A DNA stretch of 64,000 nt from Euglena gracilis (taxonomy: Eukaryota > Euglenida > Euglenophyceae > Euglenales), in the NCBI GenBank assembly GCA_039621445.1, contig CP154957.1, positions 34,006,843 to 34,070,842 on the forward strand. The letters run 5' to 3'. Of the stretch, positions 21,883 to 32,360 are shown piece by piece. The translations under genes were made by a program, and so were the position numbers. Within the stretch, counting starts at the first letter, position 1, and each line of letters opens with the position of its first letter. Below the pieces are notes generated by a model. That model was given only the letters and a program-made list of their open reading frames with translations, had not been told where the DNA came from and made no database searches.

Positions 21883-22484
21883 GTTGGGGGTCGGGGACCC
21901 TGCTCGCCCGGGGGGGCTGCCGGGGCCGCAACCACTTTTTTCTGGCCTTGGAGGGCTCAGGCCAGGGCCTTTCTGAAATTGGGCCCCGTTTTCGAACATG
22001 CCAACCGGCGGTAAAGGGGGTGAGGTGTGCCTCCCCGACCCAGGGTCTCCGGTTGCCCCGCGTAGGATCTTTTTTTCTTTCCATTGTTGGTTTTTCCCCA
22101 TGTTTTCAACTTTGAACTTTCAGGATGAAATTCAGCAATGACAAACCAACCCACCTACTTAGGATCAAACAGCAGAGCACAACAAACCTGGGACTTGAGA
22201 GGGTGGGCAAGTACCTTTGATTTCAGGTGTTGAGTGGGACAAAGAATGTGGAAATGAATGCCTTGGCTTCCTTTTGATGTTTGAATTGTTCTTATTGGCT
22301 CCTCAATTCCCAATTGAACAATTTGCTTTGCTCATTCTCAAATCGACTTCTCAAATTCTTCCAGGAATTTGCTGGGGTTCCAATTCCACTCGCGCGGCGG
22401 TTGACTTGCTTTTGTTATTCCTACTGGGGGTTTTTGGGAATTTTCTGGGAAATTTTTAGCTGCCGACGCCAGCGGCAGCCGACA
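21882..22484 (-). repeat. Family III 5' LTR
   Basis: Right copy of the LTR, beginning TGTTGGGGG and ending GCCGACA on the plus strand, followed by GTATC. It differs from the left copy by scattered substitutions and small indels. Confidence 0.88.
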
Positions 22485-23040
22485 GTATCTTTGTATTGTC
22501 AGGAGCGCGATTCTTGAGTTGTCGCGTCAGTGGTACCGCGATTTTCGCGAAGTCCTTCATGTAAATCGCGTAATACTGCGCTAAACCCAAGAATCCTTTT
22601 AAATGGGGGATTGTCTTGATGTTTTCAGGTGTCCAGTTCTTTATAGCTTCGAGTTTGCTCGGAGATGATACCATTGAAAACGGTAAGTTCTCGTAACATG
22701 CATTGTATCATTCTTTGGACCATGGCTGGGAAATTCTTAACACCCATTGGTAACACCGTCCATTGGTAAACTCCGGGGGATGTTACAAATGTGGTGTATG
22801 GTTGTGAGTCAGGGTGTAAGTGCATCTGGTGAAAACCATCCTCTAAGTCGAAAATCAACCAAAGGGATTTGTAATCAGGTCTTCGATAAGTAGTAACGGA
22901 AATGGATCGTCTTTTGTCTGTGAGTTCAAGTATCGGTAATCCAGCACAAGTCTCCACTTCTTCTCTCCAGAAGCATCGGGAGGCTTGGGTACCACGAAAG
23001 CTTGTGAGGTCCACTCGCTTTTGGAGGGTATGATCCATTT
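22485..23040 (-). pseudogene. Family II RT, copy 1, lacking the YIDD box
   Basis: Frames show LVLDYRYLNSQTKDDPFP, LIFDLEDGFHQMHLHPDSQP, QWTVLPMGV and, on the other side, the thumb and connection block LKGFLGLAQYYAIYM. A 202-bp stretch present in copy 2 at about 50467-50668, which encodes the MVYIDD catalytic box and what follows, is deleted at about 22668 between short matching bases. A second lesion near 22868, about 11 bases missing after EDLIT, is shared with copy 2. The RT is dead. Confidence 0.87.
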
Positions 23041-24978
23041 TCGTTCAATCAGTTTTTCGATCATTGTATTGAGAGCTTGTTCTCTTTCGCCTGAACAGCG
23101 AAAGAATTTTCGGTGCATGGGCTGTGCACCTTCTTTAAGTTCGCTTTTACAGACACCAAAAGGTCCCCCAGTTGCAGGATCTATGTCATGGGCATAGATA
23201 GGATGTTCTAAAACATCACTGAATTCGTGATTGATCTTTGTACATAGTTCTTGTGATTTGGGATGTTGACCACCGCTTTCTATCACTGCGGATAGTTGGT
23301 GTGATTGGTCATTCTGACCTTTATCCCGTAGGAATTTGTCAGTGTGGTCAACAGTTCCGAATGCATCAAAGAAACAAACACGAAAAATGATTTCCTTCAA
23401 TGGTGGTAACATGACACCACAAAAATCTTCAAACAGGGGAGTGTCATTCGGTAAATCCCACCACTGAAAAGTGACATACGTCAGTTGTTGGAAATTCCGC
23501 TTCGGGATTTATATGAATGAGTAGCACACCGCGTGCTTGATCCCGAAGGATCTTGTCAACAAAAAAAGGGATAAGTTTTAGAGGTGGGTGTATCCACAGG
23601 ACCACATCACCCCAAAGCTTATCAAACGCATTTGTATGGCTTGACCAGTTGTAGGGTAAACGAGAATGTGCTTTGGATGAGAACGCACCAATCTCCAATT
23701 GTAGGTCCATCGACTTCGCGATTTGCGCGATTTTGGAAAACCAAGTTTCCAAAATGCGATATTGTCCAAAATTGAACGCATTCCAGATGCGGTTCGCGAA
23801 AACTGTTGCGGTTTCAGTCCTGTGGAGGGCTGAAACACAGTTTACCGAGCCACAACGGTAATGCGGAGTGTCCGAAGACACTTCATCAGGCATTGTACCA
23901 AGTGTATCAGGTGTATTGTAAAAAGGACAGTTGTCGTTGGCATCCTGCCACTTGTATGCGGGGACATTGGAGGGGTTGGCATTCTGCCGTTCGGGGTCAG
24001 AGAGATTGGCTTTCTGCCATTGGAGATCTTGCAGCGCGATTCTCCTTATTCCGAAAAGGGACGTGATTCTGCATTTGTCCAATTGTCGATGTACTCCAAC
24101 ACACAACGGGTAACAACCCGGTGTGTTGTGTTCTCGGTCAGCGGGCAGGGTACCTTCGGTACCGGTTCCGGTACCAAGTGTACTCTGGTTGTTGAGCAAA
24201 GCGATTAGTTTGGAAGGTTCAACAATACATCCACAGTCGAAATCAGGTTGTGTGGAAATTCTCTGGCAATGTGCGCATTGGTAGGAAGTGTCGGTCTGGT
24301 AGTGCATGTCAGTCATGTGTAGTGTGTGCATAGGGGTGTTGGAAGTTGTAGCTGCTGGGGGGTGTACAGGGGTGTCCAAAATCGACACACCTGGTGGAAA
24401 ACGTGAAATTTGTGCAGCTGGGCGGTTACTCGACACCGAAATTTCCTCAGCCCTTTGAGCTTTCACCTTGGAACCCAGTGAAACGTGGGGGGTTAAGCTA
24501 CTCGCTTTCCCTACCGCATGGGAAACGTGCGGTAAAATTGTAGTCGGTAGGGGGGCAGCTTTTTCTTTACCCGTGGTGTAGGAAACGATGTTTTCGTTTG
24601 TGGAAAACGTTGTGGCCAGGCGGGGGGACATCTGGGAAGGTGTCTTGGGGGAGAAATTCGGTGCTGTGAGCTGTGTGCGTGTAGTAGTGCGCAAACCGAG
24701 GGAGGGGCAGTCCACAACAAGGCGGTTCTGACGCAAGAATGGAAAACCCAAAATTACTTCAGACCCGCGGATACCCAATTCGTAAATCCAGGTACACATG
24801 GTCGAACGGGATTCCGTTCACCAAGGCCTCCAAGGGGTGAAAGCCCATCACAAAACCGACAAAAGACACAAAATCGACAAAAGTGTTCCCTTTGTGGATC
24901 ACACAACCACCACTCCTCCAAATGTTACCGTTCTCGCTCTCCCCGCCCGAACCAACGTCTCCACAATGATACAAAACA
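22855..24978 (-). pseudogene. Family II protease end, linker and RT start, copy 1
   Basis: From 24978 downward: the remains of a protease (the DTG half is lost at the LTR), a closing GFPFLRQNRLVVDCPSLG block after a frame change near 24799, a Ser/Thr/Pro-rich stretch, a Cys-rich motif CAHC...CGC, repeated WQKAN and WQDAN segments, then NAFNFGQYRIL, the DIRS-like domain (LEIGAFSSKAHSRLPYNW, WIHPPLKLIPFFVDKILRD) and finally CKSELKEGAQPMHRKFFRCS and KKWRLVLDYRYLN of RT. A frame break lies at about 23412-23510, where copy 2 stays open. Confidence 0.75.
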
Positions 24979-25292
24979 GTGTACGTCTGATTCCCAATTC
25001 CCCTTTCCCAATTCCCAAAAGCCTTCGCTTTCGCCTTGGCGCACCTACTTGGGAACTGAAAATAAGAGTAACAGAAAATCCCTTTTCCCACTTCCAAAGA
25101 AGCAAAGCACCGAGCAATGCAGGGAGGACTGACTGGATAACCAAGTCCGGTCCGATGGAAAGGAAGGAAAAGGTATAAAGAAGAATACAACCTGTGGAGA
25201 GAGAAGGGGCACCCATTAGGAGATCCTAATAGGATCTGCTTCCATCCTAACTTCCTCAACGGAAGGGGACAGAAGCATACGCCTGGTACACA
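24979..25292 (-). repeat. Family I LTR (3' LTR of the fragment in family II copy 1)
   Basis: A 314-bp copy of the family I LTR. The plus-strand left flank is ACAAAACA in family II protease, identical to the flank of the LTR at 52979, so the two are duplicates of one insertion. The right side is the family I polypurine tract and 3' untranslated region. Confidence 0.88.
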
Positions 25293-26109
25293 TCCCCCTC
25301 CCAGGGCTTTGCCCGATTTCCGCTTTGGACCAGGCATTCTGGCCACAGGGATTTCGGACACAGACCTGGTCTGTGGGAGGTGCACCCTGGCGCATCCACA
25401 GGGGCGCTTTCCGTCGCACAAGGGTCTACTCAAAAAGGGGGGGGGCGGAAAGGAGGGGACCCAAAAAGCGCAAAACGCGCAAAATTGTTTCACCTATTCT
25501 GCGGTGGCTTATGGGTATATAGTATATTATAGCCCACTGGGGAAAATGGGCTGGCGGGTTTCCTTGCCAAGCAAACCCATCCACCCAGTTTAGGTGTGCC
25601 CAAGGCACTTGGGGTTGGGTCCATGGACATTCCAGGAAAACCCATGGTGAGGGTATGGAAGGAGAGGGCCTCTGACCAGACAAACCTGGGCAGGGCGCAT
25701 GGCCAGTCAAACCTGACCACGCAAAAGAAAATCCTACTCTACAAAACCAACTGCCGGCGACAGCATTTGCCCCGGGGGGAAAGTAGAGAGGAGTGGGGGG
25801 TTGGCTTAGGCCAAAAAGTTGTGCTGTCTCGCAGCCTTAAGGCCTCAAACGGCCGAAAAGAGAAAAAGGGAAAGGAAAAGAGGCCGTCGGCCCTGTGCGC
25901 TGCGGTTCGTCGCCAGACGGAAGAGGGGAGAGGGGTGTGCATGCATGCGCACGGAATCCTGCACATGGCAGCATCCCGGTGGGAACTTACTAGCGGCGAA
26001 TACCGCAAAGGGTCTTCGAAGGGGTTGTTCGGGCGAATACCCAAACAGGGTGTCAGGCGAATACCCGACGAGGGTTCTGAAAGACGCGGCATTGGCGTTT
26101 ACAGACACC
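25293..26109 (-). other. Family I 3' untranslated region, copy with polypurine tract
   Basis: On the minus strand this is the non-coding stretch between the end of the cargo frame and the 3' LTR. It ends in the purine tract GGGAGGGGGA against the LTR. It holds AT-rich GGGTATATAGTATATTATAG (25512-25531), a G-run, and no long frame conserved with family II. It is nearly identical to 53293-54116 and 32351-33175. Confidence 0.65.
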
Positions 26110-27155
26110 TCACCTGCCTTTATCGGCTGGACGTTCACGCACCTCACGCCAGTATTCGTGTTGGGGGTCCCCTAATGGGTCCTCAACCAACTCCAGTTGG
26201 CGAGGGGAACGCGGCGGAGCTGATTCACTCCGAATGGTGTTGAGCTCCGGATCGTTGGCATCAAAGGAAGGGGTCTCCCAGTCCTTGATCCAATTATCCG
26301 GCAGCTTCTCCCTGGTACGTTCAGCATGATGCTGAAGGTACCGTTGGAGCTGCTCCCAGAAAATTCTGGGCAACAGCACCGGCCAGATGATGTAATTCAT
26401 CCGGGGGTGATTCGCAGGCACCTGCGGGGGCATCCCCGGGGTCTGCTTGAAGTTGATGTCATACATCCACCTCGCTGTCCGAGCTCTTGCGGTATGGGGC
26501 CGTAATACAGCCGCCAACCAACCTCTGAAGTCCACCAAATCGTGTTCTTCAGGAGGCCACGGTGGCAAGGCGTATCCGCCATGCTGACGCTTGGAGAACA
26601 GGGGGTAAACCTGTGTCTCCCAGTCACCGTCAGTCCAGAGGTAAGGCATTCTTACCTTGGCGTGTTCCTCGACGGCGAGGCGCATTGCCCCAGCGTCGAT
26701 CTGGAACTCACGGGCCGTTCCCGTGTGGCGGTAGCTTTATACCTTTCGGAAGTCGGAGTGCTTCACGCGGCCTTCCACCTGTTTGTACTCCTTCTTCCAC
26801 TTCTCCAGTGTCTCCCAGTGGTGGGGGACAATGGTGGTGACTGCTCCATCAGCAGTCTGCACGAACGCCACAGTTCGCCACATACGAGCGCCACGTTCGG
26901 CACATATGCCCTGTGATGGAACCACGAGGATTGCACCTGCCGCTTGCACACATGCACAAACGGCTGGTTGTGCCGCACATGGTGGTACACGGTGCACGTC
27001 CAGGCAAAGGACGTGCCGTGCTGGAAATCCAACACGCAGTCCTCACCAAAGTACTGTGCCAGTACTCTGGGTGAGCGCCTATTCCAGAACGTCCAGGTAT
27101 GTTCCGGGACATAGTGGAAAGGTTCTCCTCGGACGAAGAGGGGCTTAATCCATCG
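26110..27155 (-). pseudogene. Family I cargo, C-terminal section (c4), fused upstream to family II cargo
   Basis: Minus-strand frames match the c4 section of the complete element: FVRGEPFHYVPEHTWTFWN, LDFQHGTSFAWTC, EYKQVEGRVKHSDFRKV, LWTDGDWETQVYPLFSKRQ, INFKQTPGMPPQVPANHP and a tail ending ERPADKGR. About 105 bp that carry two further Cys pairs in the complete copy are missing near 26875 and replaced by a short local copy of neighbouring bases. At 27155 the sequence changes, at a matching LNRWI codon position, into family II cargo. Confidence 0.75.
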
Positions 27156-27964
27156 ATTCAGTAGTTTAGCCTTAGGCTTACTGCCTTTCTCTTTCCGCTG
27201 TGGCGGAGGGGGCGTTCTGCAGGCGATTTTGGAGCAGGTTTGGCAGTTGGTGCGGTGGTATGTGGTACGTCAGGAGCTGTTGGTACCACCCGTTCAGGTG
27301 TGTGTACCACTACGGGTGTTGTCACCACTTCGGGTGTTTGGACGTCAGAAGCAGAACCAGCAGCGTCTGCTGTCAGTGCTGTGGTGGAAGCCGTAGCTTC
27401 TTGTGTGGGTTCTTCGCCAAGTCCCGTGTCACGGGGACTTCGTGTTGAAGAGGAAGACCTCGATCGCACCATTGCAACCATCGAGGCTACGCCACTTCGG
27501 ACGCTTCCGAGGACACGTTCTGCAGCGCGTCCGACTTGTGGTGGTATGAGTATGAAGTCGTCTGGATCTGGATTTCCACGGCTGTGAATACCGAGTGGGT
27601 ATTCTCGACGTATTTGTTCACGCTCTGCACGTAGTGCTTCCATTTCTTCGTCAGTGATTGCTCGGTCACCTTCCGCACGTGCGGAGGTGGGTGGAAGCGT
27701 GTCTGACGAAGGCACTGCGGCCATTGTAGAGTCTACAGACACTTCGGCCATCGTAGGTGCTGTAGGCTCTTCGGCCACTGGAAGTTCTGTAAGTGCGTTG
27801 GGTTCCACGTCTGGTAATGGTGTTTGTGGTCTTGTCTGAGCAGGCATTGTAGCTGGCGTTTCGGCCCTTAGAGCGTGTTGTACGTCGGCATCTCCGGGTT
27901 CAGACTCCACAGATGCGGAGGAGACGGAGCGTGTACTGTGTTCATTGTCTGTCCCTTCTTCCAT
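27156..27964 (-). pseudogene. Family II cargo, section c3
   Basis: A 268-codon frame, acidic at the start and then Thr/Ala/Pro/Val-rich, with ITDEEMEALRAEREQIRREY and GRAAERVLGSVRSGVASMVA. The latter parallels GGRVLGAVVTGITAVASAL in family I c3. Near its end another frame continues as KEKGSKPKAKLLNRWIKPLF into the family I c4 section, so the recorded frame stop is a frameshift, not a real end. Low-complexity, probably disordered. Function unknown. Confidence 0.6.
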
Positions 27965-28009
27965 TTCCTCATCGCTGGATGACGCAGAAGAGGAAACGGA
28001 CGAAGAGTC

Positions 28010-29374
28010 TTAAGAGTGTACGGGAGTGTGTTCCACAGACATTGTAGGTGTAGGTGGAGGTTGTGTCAAACGTTCTTCCGAACGTTTGGTTGCAGGACTC
28101 GCTGCTGCTTTGGCTGTTGTCGTTGTACATGATGCAGCTGTTGGAGGTTGTTCAACTGTAGACTGCGCTGCCTCGGACTCCGCCGGCTGTGGTTCAGGGA
28201 GTTTTATACGTGGTCGCAGACGGAAGTTTTGCCATCCGACAAATTTGTTTCCTCCCGATCCGCGAGGAAGCCAGTCCAGTATTGGGATGGCCAGCCCATC
28301 CTTATTTGTACGTTTGCCCTTGAAAAATGGGGCAAAGTCCTCTCTTCGGAGGGTTTCGCCAAACAGGCGTTTGATATACTTCCGTTTTCCGTCTTCGTCC
28401 ATGCAGGTCGAAGAGGGAGGTATTCTTGTGGGAGTGGTTGTTTCGGGTTGAATAAATTGTAGATTTCCAGAGCATAGCATACCCATGCTCTCCATTGGAA
28501 CGTCTGCATGTGCAGAAGCATTTGTCGGTGGTTTCGTCTGGCGTATCCGATTTCCATGACTTCGAGGGGATTGTGGCAAATGTGTCCGAGTAGTCTTCGT
28601 TGTTGTTGGGCTCCGCCAATTCTCGTTGGTGGGGCTGCACCCTTGGTGCGTTTGGGCGGTGGGTTGTTTGACCGCGTACCCCAAAGCCCCAGAAGTCCAC
28701 GGGGAACTTGTGGAGGCGTTGGGTGCACCAAACGACGAATCTTTGTGGGTATGTCAGGTCGATTCCGACCACTTGGAAGTGGGGGCCATAGTGTTCGTTA
28801 AAGAAAATTTGGTAGTTGTAACAGAACACTTCATGTGTCACCAGTTGTATTTCCTTTGGAAGTGGGAATACTTCCCATTGTATGCCGTGTGGTCCGATTT
28901 CGCGGATGTTGTCGAACATTGTCTTCAGTGTGTCAAGGGATGACTCCCATCCGTATTGTAGTTTTGGATGTGGCAAGTAGTGTGCCTTGCTCGCGGGCAT
29001 TGGGAATGAAACGAAGTTCAAGCAATGGAATCCGAGCCAGAAAAGTAGTTGCCAGAAACCCGGCAATTTGTCGATGCAATCCTGGCTTTCGTAACACGAA
29101 ATTGTACCATCGAAGAAAAAGCCACGGGCTTTTTCCTTGTAGAGTTTGACCATGTGGTGATGTACTTCAGGAGCTACAACCCAAGGGTGTTGTTCCTCAT
29201 AGTACTGGTGCATAATGTTATCACATCCGTCTGAGATGCAGAACAGATGGTCAACCATGAATTGTACGTCCAGGTCGTAACGCGGTTGTGAGCCTTCGCT
29301 CTTTCCTTTGCCTTTCTGGCCTTTCTGTCCTTTTGCGGCTTCGCGCTCTTGTTCATTCCAACGGTATGCACCAT
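28010..29374 (-). pseudogene. Family II cargo, section c2 (conserved aromatic domain)
   Basis: The frame at 28302-29258 carries PGFWQLLFWLGFHCLNF, IREIGPHGIQWEVFPL, LTYPQRFVVW and FPVDFWGFGVRG. These match PGFWELWFWLGYPCQNW, HTVGPLGVQWDFYPL, LAYPQRYDLC and FPVDFWGFGVRG of family I in the same order, so this is the best-conserved cargo domain between the two families. After it the frame shifts into one with an LRPRIKLPEP-like tail. No fold or enzyme family is recognised; the pattern is not that of an envelope glycoprotein, since no signal peptide or membrane anchor is visible. Confidence 0.68.
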
Positions 29375-29413
29375 CTTTTCGGAATGCTCGTGTTTTTCTT
29401 CACATTGTAACGG

Positions 29414-31415
29414 TTACACCAGCGGTGTAATGTCCAGCAATGTCATGGGATGCTTTGTCTGGATGAATTTGGTGATATATTTCGTATAAAGATCGTTGTA
29501 CGTTGGGCGGGATCGGCAGTCATCGCTTTCCTGACGATCACGTTGCACCTGCACGCTTTGTGGCTCGTCGTCCAAACGACGACGTTGTGTGTCTGGCGTT
29601 GGACGTGTTTGTGGTGGTGTTGCAAACTCCGGTCCACGCGGACGTTTGTGCGCGTCAACGTTGTATGGTTTTGCTGGGGCTGTCAAATGTTGTAGAGCTT
29701 CCTTGTAGGTGGCGCGTTGTGCTGGCGACTCAAACCTGGGTTGACCCGAGAAAGGTTGTCCCGGTTCAACAGGTGGTTGTGTCTGTCCAGCCAAAGCCGG
29801 TTGTGAAGGTGTCGTAACAGGAGGTGCTCGAAGAGGAATTGTAGTTTGTGCGGGTGCTTTTGTACGTGCCGACCGCGCGGCTTGAGCAGGGGGTCCTGTT
29901 CTTTGTATAGGTACAGGTTGGTTTGAACCTGCTGCTGATGCGGCAGGCTGAATAGATGTTGATTGTGCAGTCGAAACTGCTTGTACAGGCTTTGTTTGTG
30001 GTGCCGGAGTAGGTTGAGCTACCAGCGGCACAAGGTGCGACACCGAAGCGAGTTGTTCCATTGGACCAGGTTGATGTGGTGGTGCATTCACACGCAAAAC
30101 TTCGGGTAGTGCCCAGGTGGGTATACCCAAAATTTTGGAGTTTGGACCAATGCCATCCATTATCACTCCCTTTACGTTGATGGCTCCCAAATGGGATCCA
30201 AGTTCGTAAATTTTGTCAAGGGGAAGGTATTGTTCGCCTTTGGTTGTGTAAGCGAAATCCAGAGATTGTCGCACTCGTTCATAGTGAATATTGTCCTCTA
30301 CGGGACGCAGGGGGTTTTCTCCGACAACCCGTATCGCTGTCGGTTCCATCAGCGGTACGGCGGGGGTTGTCGGTGGTTGTGGTTGAGATTGTACAGGTGG
30401 TTGAGTTTGTACAGGTTGTGGTGGTTGGGGTGCTTGAGTTGGTTCGTCTGTTTCCATGGTATACTCCGGCTCAGGGTCTGCCGTTGCATACTCGTCGTAA
30501 GGCTCTTCGGCCATGTCGTCGGTATAATTTTCATCGTATGGCTCTTCGGCCTCCATAGCGTATTGTGATGGCATACTAGCCTCCCAGTTCCGTGCAGGCG
30601 GCATGCGTGGGGGAGAGGAAAAACGTTGTTGTGGTAAGTATACTGGTTCTTGCATTTGGACTTCACCCATCTCACTTTCTGTGAGTCCAGGAGTATAGCG
30701 GCGCATGTGTTCCACGTAAGCACCCACAGGATGCACTCCGCGGAGCACAGGCGGGACCAGGACTCCCAGATCCCGGAGAGTTACATTGTCTGGAAATACG
30801 GATTCTCCGGGTTGGAAGAAGATTCTACCTGCTATCGTACTCTGGGACCACACGTCCAGGTGGCGATAGGTTTGTTGGCGATTGCAAGCAGTTGTCGGCA
30901 GTACGAATCCCAAATCACTCGGATGAAGGGATCCGGTCTGTCCTCTGTGCACATGCGCAGAGCGTTACAAATTGTATCTGTTGATGCCGTTGTCAGTTCG
31001 CCCATGTACTTGGGGAACCGAGGCATCACAGGACCGCCGCAAAAGCAGCGCGTTGGCTACTGCTACTGGCCAGATCGTATCTCCTTGGGGGCCGCGGTTG
31101 CGGCACCGCAAACTGTTCATAGGCAGATTCCGTTTGTTGTGGAACCCTTGTTTGAGATTGTAAGCCACCAAGTTTAGTTTGTTCTGGAGCAACATGCAGA
31201 ACCGCATGTTGAGTCACAGGGGAATTTGCCACTACGGGCCTTGCTGCCGAAGCAGCTTGAACATGCCGAACGGGGACTTGCCCTCCACGAGGGAGTGCAA
31301 GTCTTCGTCCTCCCGAAGGAGGTTGTGGGTGAGGGGGTCCTCCCGTAGGAGGTTGTCCAGGGGGAACATACGGTTGGGAGGATGGGGGACCAGGTCCCTT
31401 TCCTCCAGCGTCCAT
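29414..31415 (-). pseudogene. Family II cargo, section c1 (Pro/Gln-rich N-terminus)
   Basis: The likely start is MDAGGKGPGPPSSQPYVPP at 31415, parallel to the MLPGRGPGPGPPWPQP start of family I. A frame change near 31030 leads to the 512-codon frame 29414-30952. Conserved with family I: FIRVIWDSYCRQLLAIAN, GRIFFQPGESVFPDN, DLGVLVPPVL and a later P.F.S...R..Y..AL..L motif. Most of the rest is Pro/Gln/Thr-rich and probably disordered. About 100 bp of spacer separates it from the chromodomain. Role unknown. Confidence 0.65.
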
Positions 31416-31736
31416 CTTCAAAAAGAGCAGATAGTAGCAAGTGCTGAGCTGTGGGGAAACAGAGAAATAAGGCATTGTACGGTAACATTGGACGCATGCG
31501 AGCAAATGTGTGCACACACAAAAATATTTGTATGTTTGCACTAATTGTAAAATCAAAATTGTAGCACCAAGTGTAAAAATGTATGGCTCAAAACCATAGT
31601 CCTTTGACGAAAAGTCCTTCGGTAGGGACAAAATGGTTTGGCATCCGCCCGTTGTTTATTTTGGCAGCCGCCCATTATACGTTTTGTCGAAAGTCCACGC
31701 TATGGACAACTCTTGGACATCTTTGTACATCCTCTC

Positions 31737-32034
31737 TTAGAAGGTATTTACAGAAATGTCTATGTTATTTCGTTTGTTCCATAATTTCCAGTCCTTTTGG
31801 ATATAACCAACAAAACTAGTTGCATGTTCCCAATTGTCCTCTTCGGGACCATAGCCTGTCCACCTCACCTTCCAGTAATGTGTACCCATGTCTACTTTGT
31901 GGTCGAGGTATGTCAACGACAAAATCATCTGTTTCAGGCAGTTTTGACCGTGGTTTGAAGTGAAAGGCAGGGTATTGCTTTACCGTTTGGTGGAGTCAGG
32001 TATGGTTTGAAGTCATCCGTGTGCACATCCTCGA
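31737..32034 (-). pseudogene. Family II integrase end and chromodomain
   Basis: A chromodomain closes the family II integrase: HYWKVRWTGYGPEEDNWEH contains the Trp and Tyr of the methyl-lysine cage and the acidic WE turn, and the frame ends DISVNTF. A two-base deletion upstream shifts the frame between FVVDI and LDHKVD. It is cut at 32034 by the family I 3' LTR; the matching other half of the integrase lies at 48441, on the far side of the 16.4-kb insertion, and the codons run on across the CCTCGA target. Chromodomains direct integration toward modified chromatin in chromoviruses. Confidence 0.83.
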
Positions 32035-32350
32035 GTGTACGTCTGATTCCAAATTCCCCTTTCCCAATTCCCAAAAAGCCTTCGCTTTCGCCTTGGCACA
32101 CCTACTTGGGAACTGAAAATCAGAGTAACAGAAAATCCCTTTTTCCCACTTCCCAAGAAGCAAAGCACAGAGCAATGCAGGGAGGACGGACTGGATATCC
32201 AAGTCCGGTCCAGAGAAAAGGAACGACAAAGGGAAAAACAGAATACCACCTGTGGAGAGAGAAGGGGCACCCATTAGGAGATCCTAATAGGATCTGCTTC
32301 CATCCTACCTTACTCACCGGAAGGGGACAGAAGCATACGCCTGGTACACA
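32035..32350 (-). repeat. Family I 3' LTR of the complete copy
   Basis: 316 bp, GTGTACGTC...GGTACACA on the plus strand. On the coding strand it begins TGTGTACC directly after the purine tract. Contains the palindrome AGATCCTAATAGGATCT. Confidence 0.9.
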
Positions 32351-32360
32351 TCCCCCTCCC
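32351..32360 (-). promoter_or_regulatory. Family I polypurine tract
   Basis: Minus-strand GGGAGGGGGA ends at the first base of the 3' LTR, the standard place for plus-strand DNA priming. The same tract abuts the LTRs at 25292 and 53292. Confidence 0.8.

Larger units (their letters stand above)
16608..22484 (-). mobile_element. Family III LTR element, non-autonomous, 5.9 kb
   Basis: Two about 610-bp direct repeats (16608-17223 and 21882-22484) flank 4.66 kb. The element splits family II sequence that is continuous at 50320 in copy 2. GTAT (possibly GTATC) is repeated at 16604-16607 and 22485-22488, a target-site duplication. On the minus strand the LTR reads TGTCGGC...CCAACA, a primer-site-like TGGTACGCAGAGGTGG follows the 5' LTR, and the purine tract AAGGGAGGGGG precedes the 3' LTR. 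No RT, integrase or protease motif is recognisable inside; only a coiled-coil protein frame next to the 5' LTR. It therefore depends on another element for movement. Confidence 0.88.
14735..24978 (-). mobile_element. Family II Ty3/gypsy chromovirus, copy 1 (interrupted)
   Basis: Minus-strand pol of a family related to but clearly different from family I: end of protease, linker, RT, then a 5.9-kb family III insertion, then RNase H and most of integrase. It is bounded on both sides by family I LTRs, at 14734 inside the integrase tail and at 24979 inside the protease. Gag, its own LTRs, and in this copy the chromodomain and cargo are absent. It pairs with 48441-52978, offset 28,000 bp on the RT side of the family III insertion and about 33,700 bp on the other side. 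Confidence 0.87.

Noticed and set aside
27158-31631. Idea that the cargo is an independent element next to the chromoviruses
   Set aside because: It lies inside the LTR pair of the complete family I copy and keeps the same place and orientation in family II.
24979-32350. Reading 24979-32350 as one complete LTR element because LTRs lie at both ends
   Set aside because: The inside changes from family I cargo to family II cargo at 27155 and ends in a family II chromodomain; the left flank (ACAAAACA) and the right internal junction (purine tract) show the two LTRs belong to different insertions.
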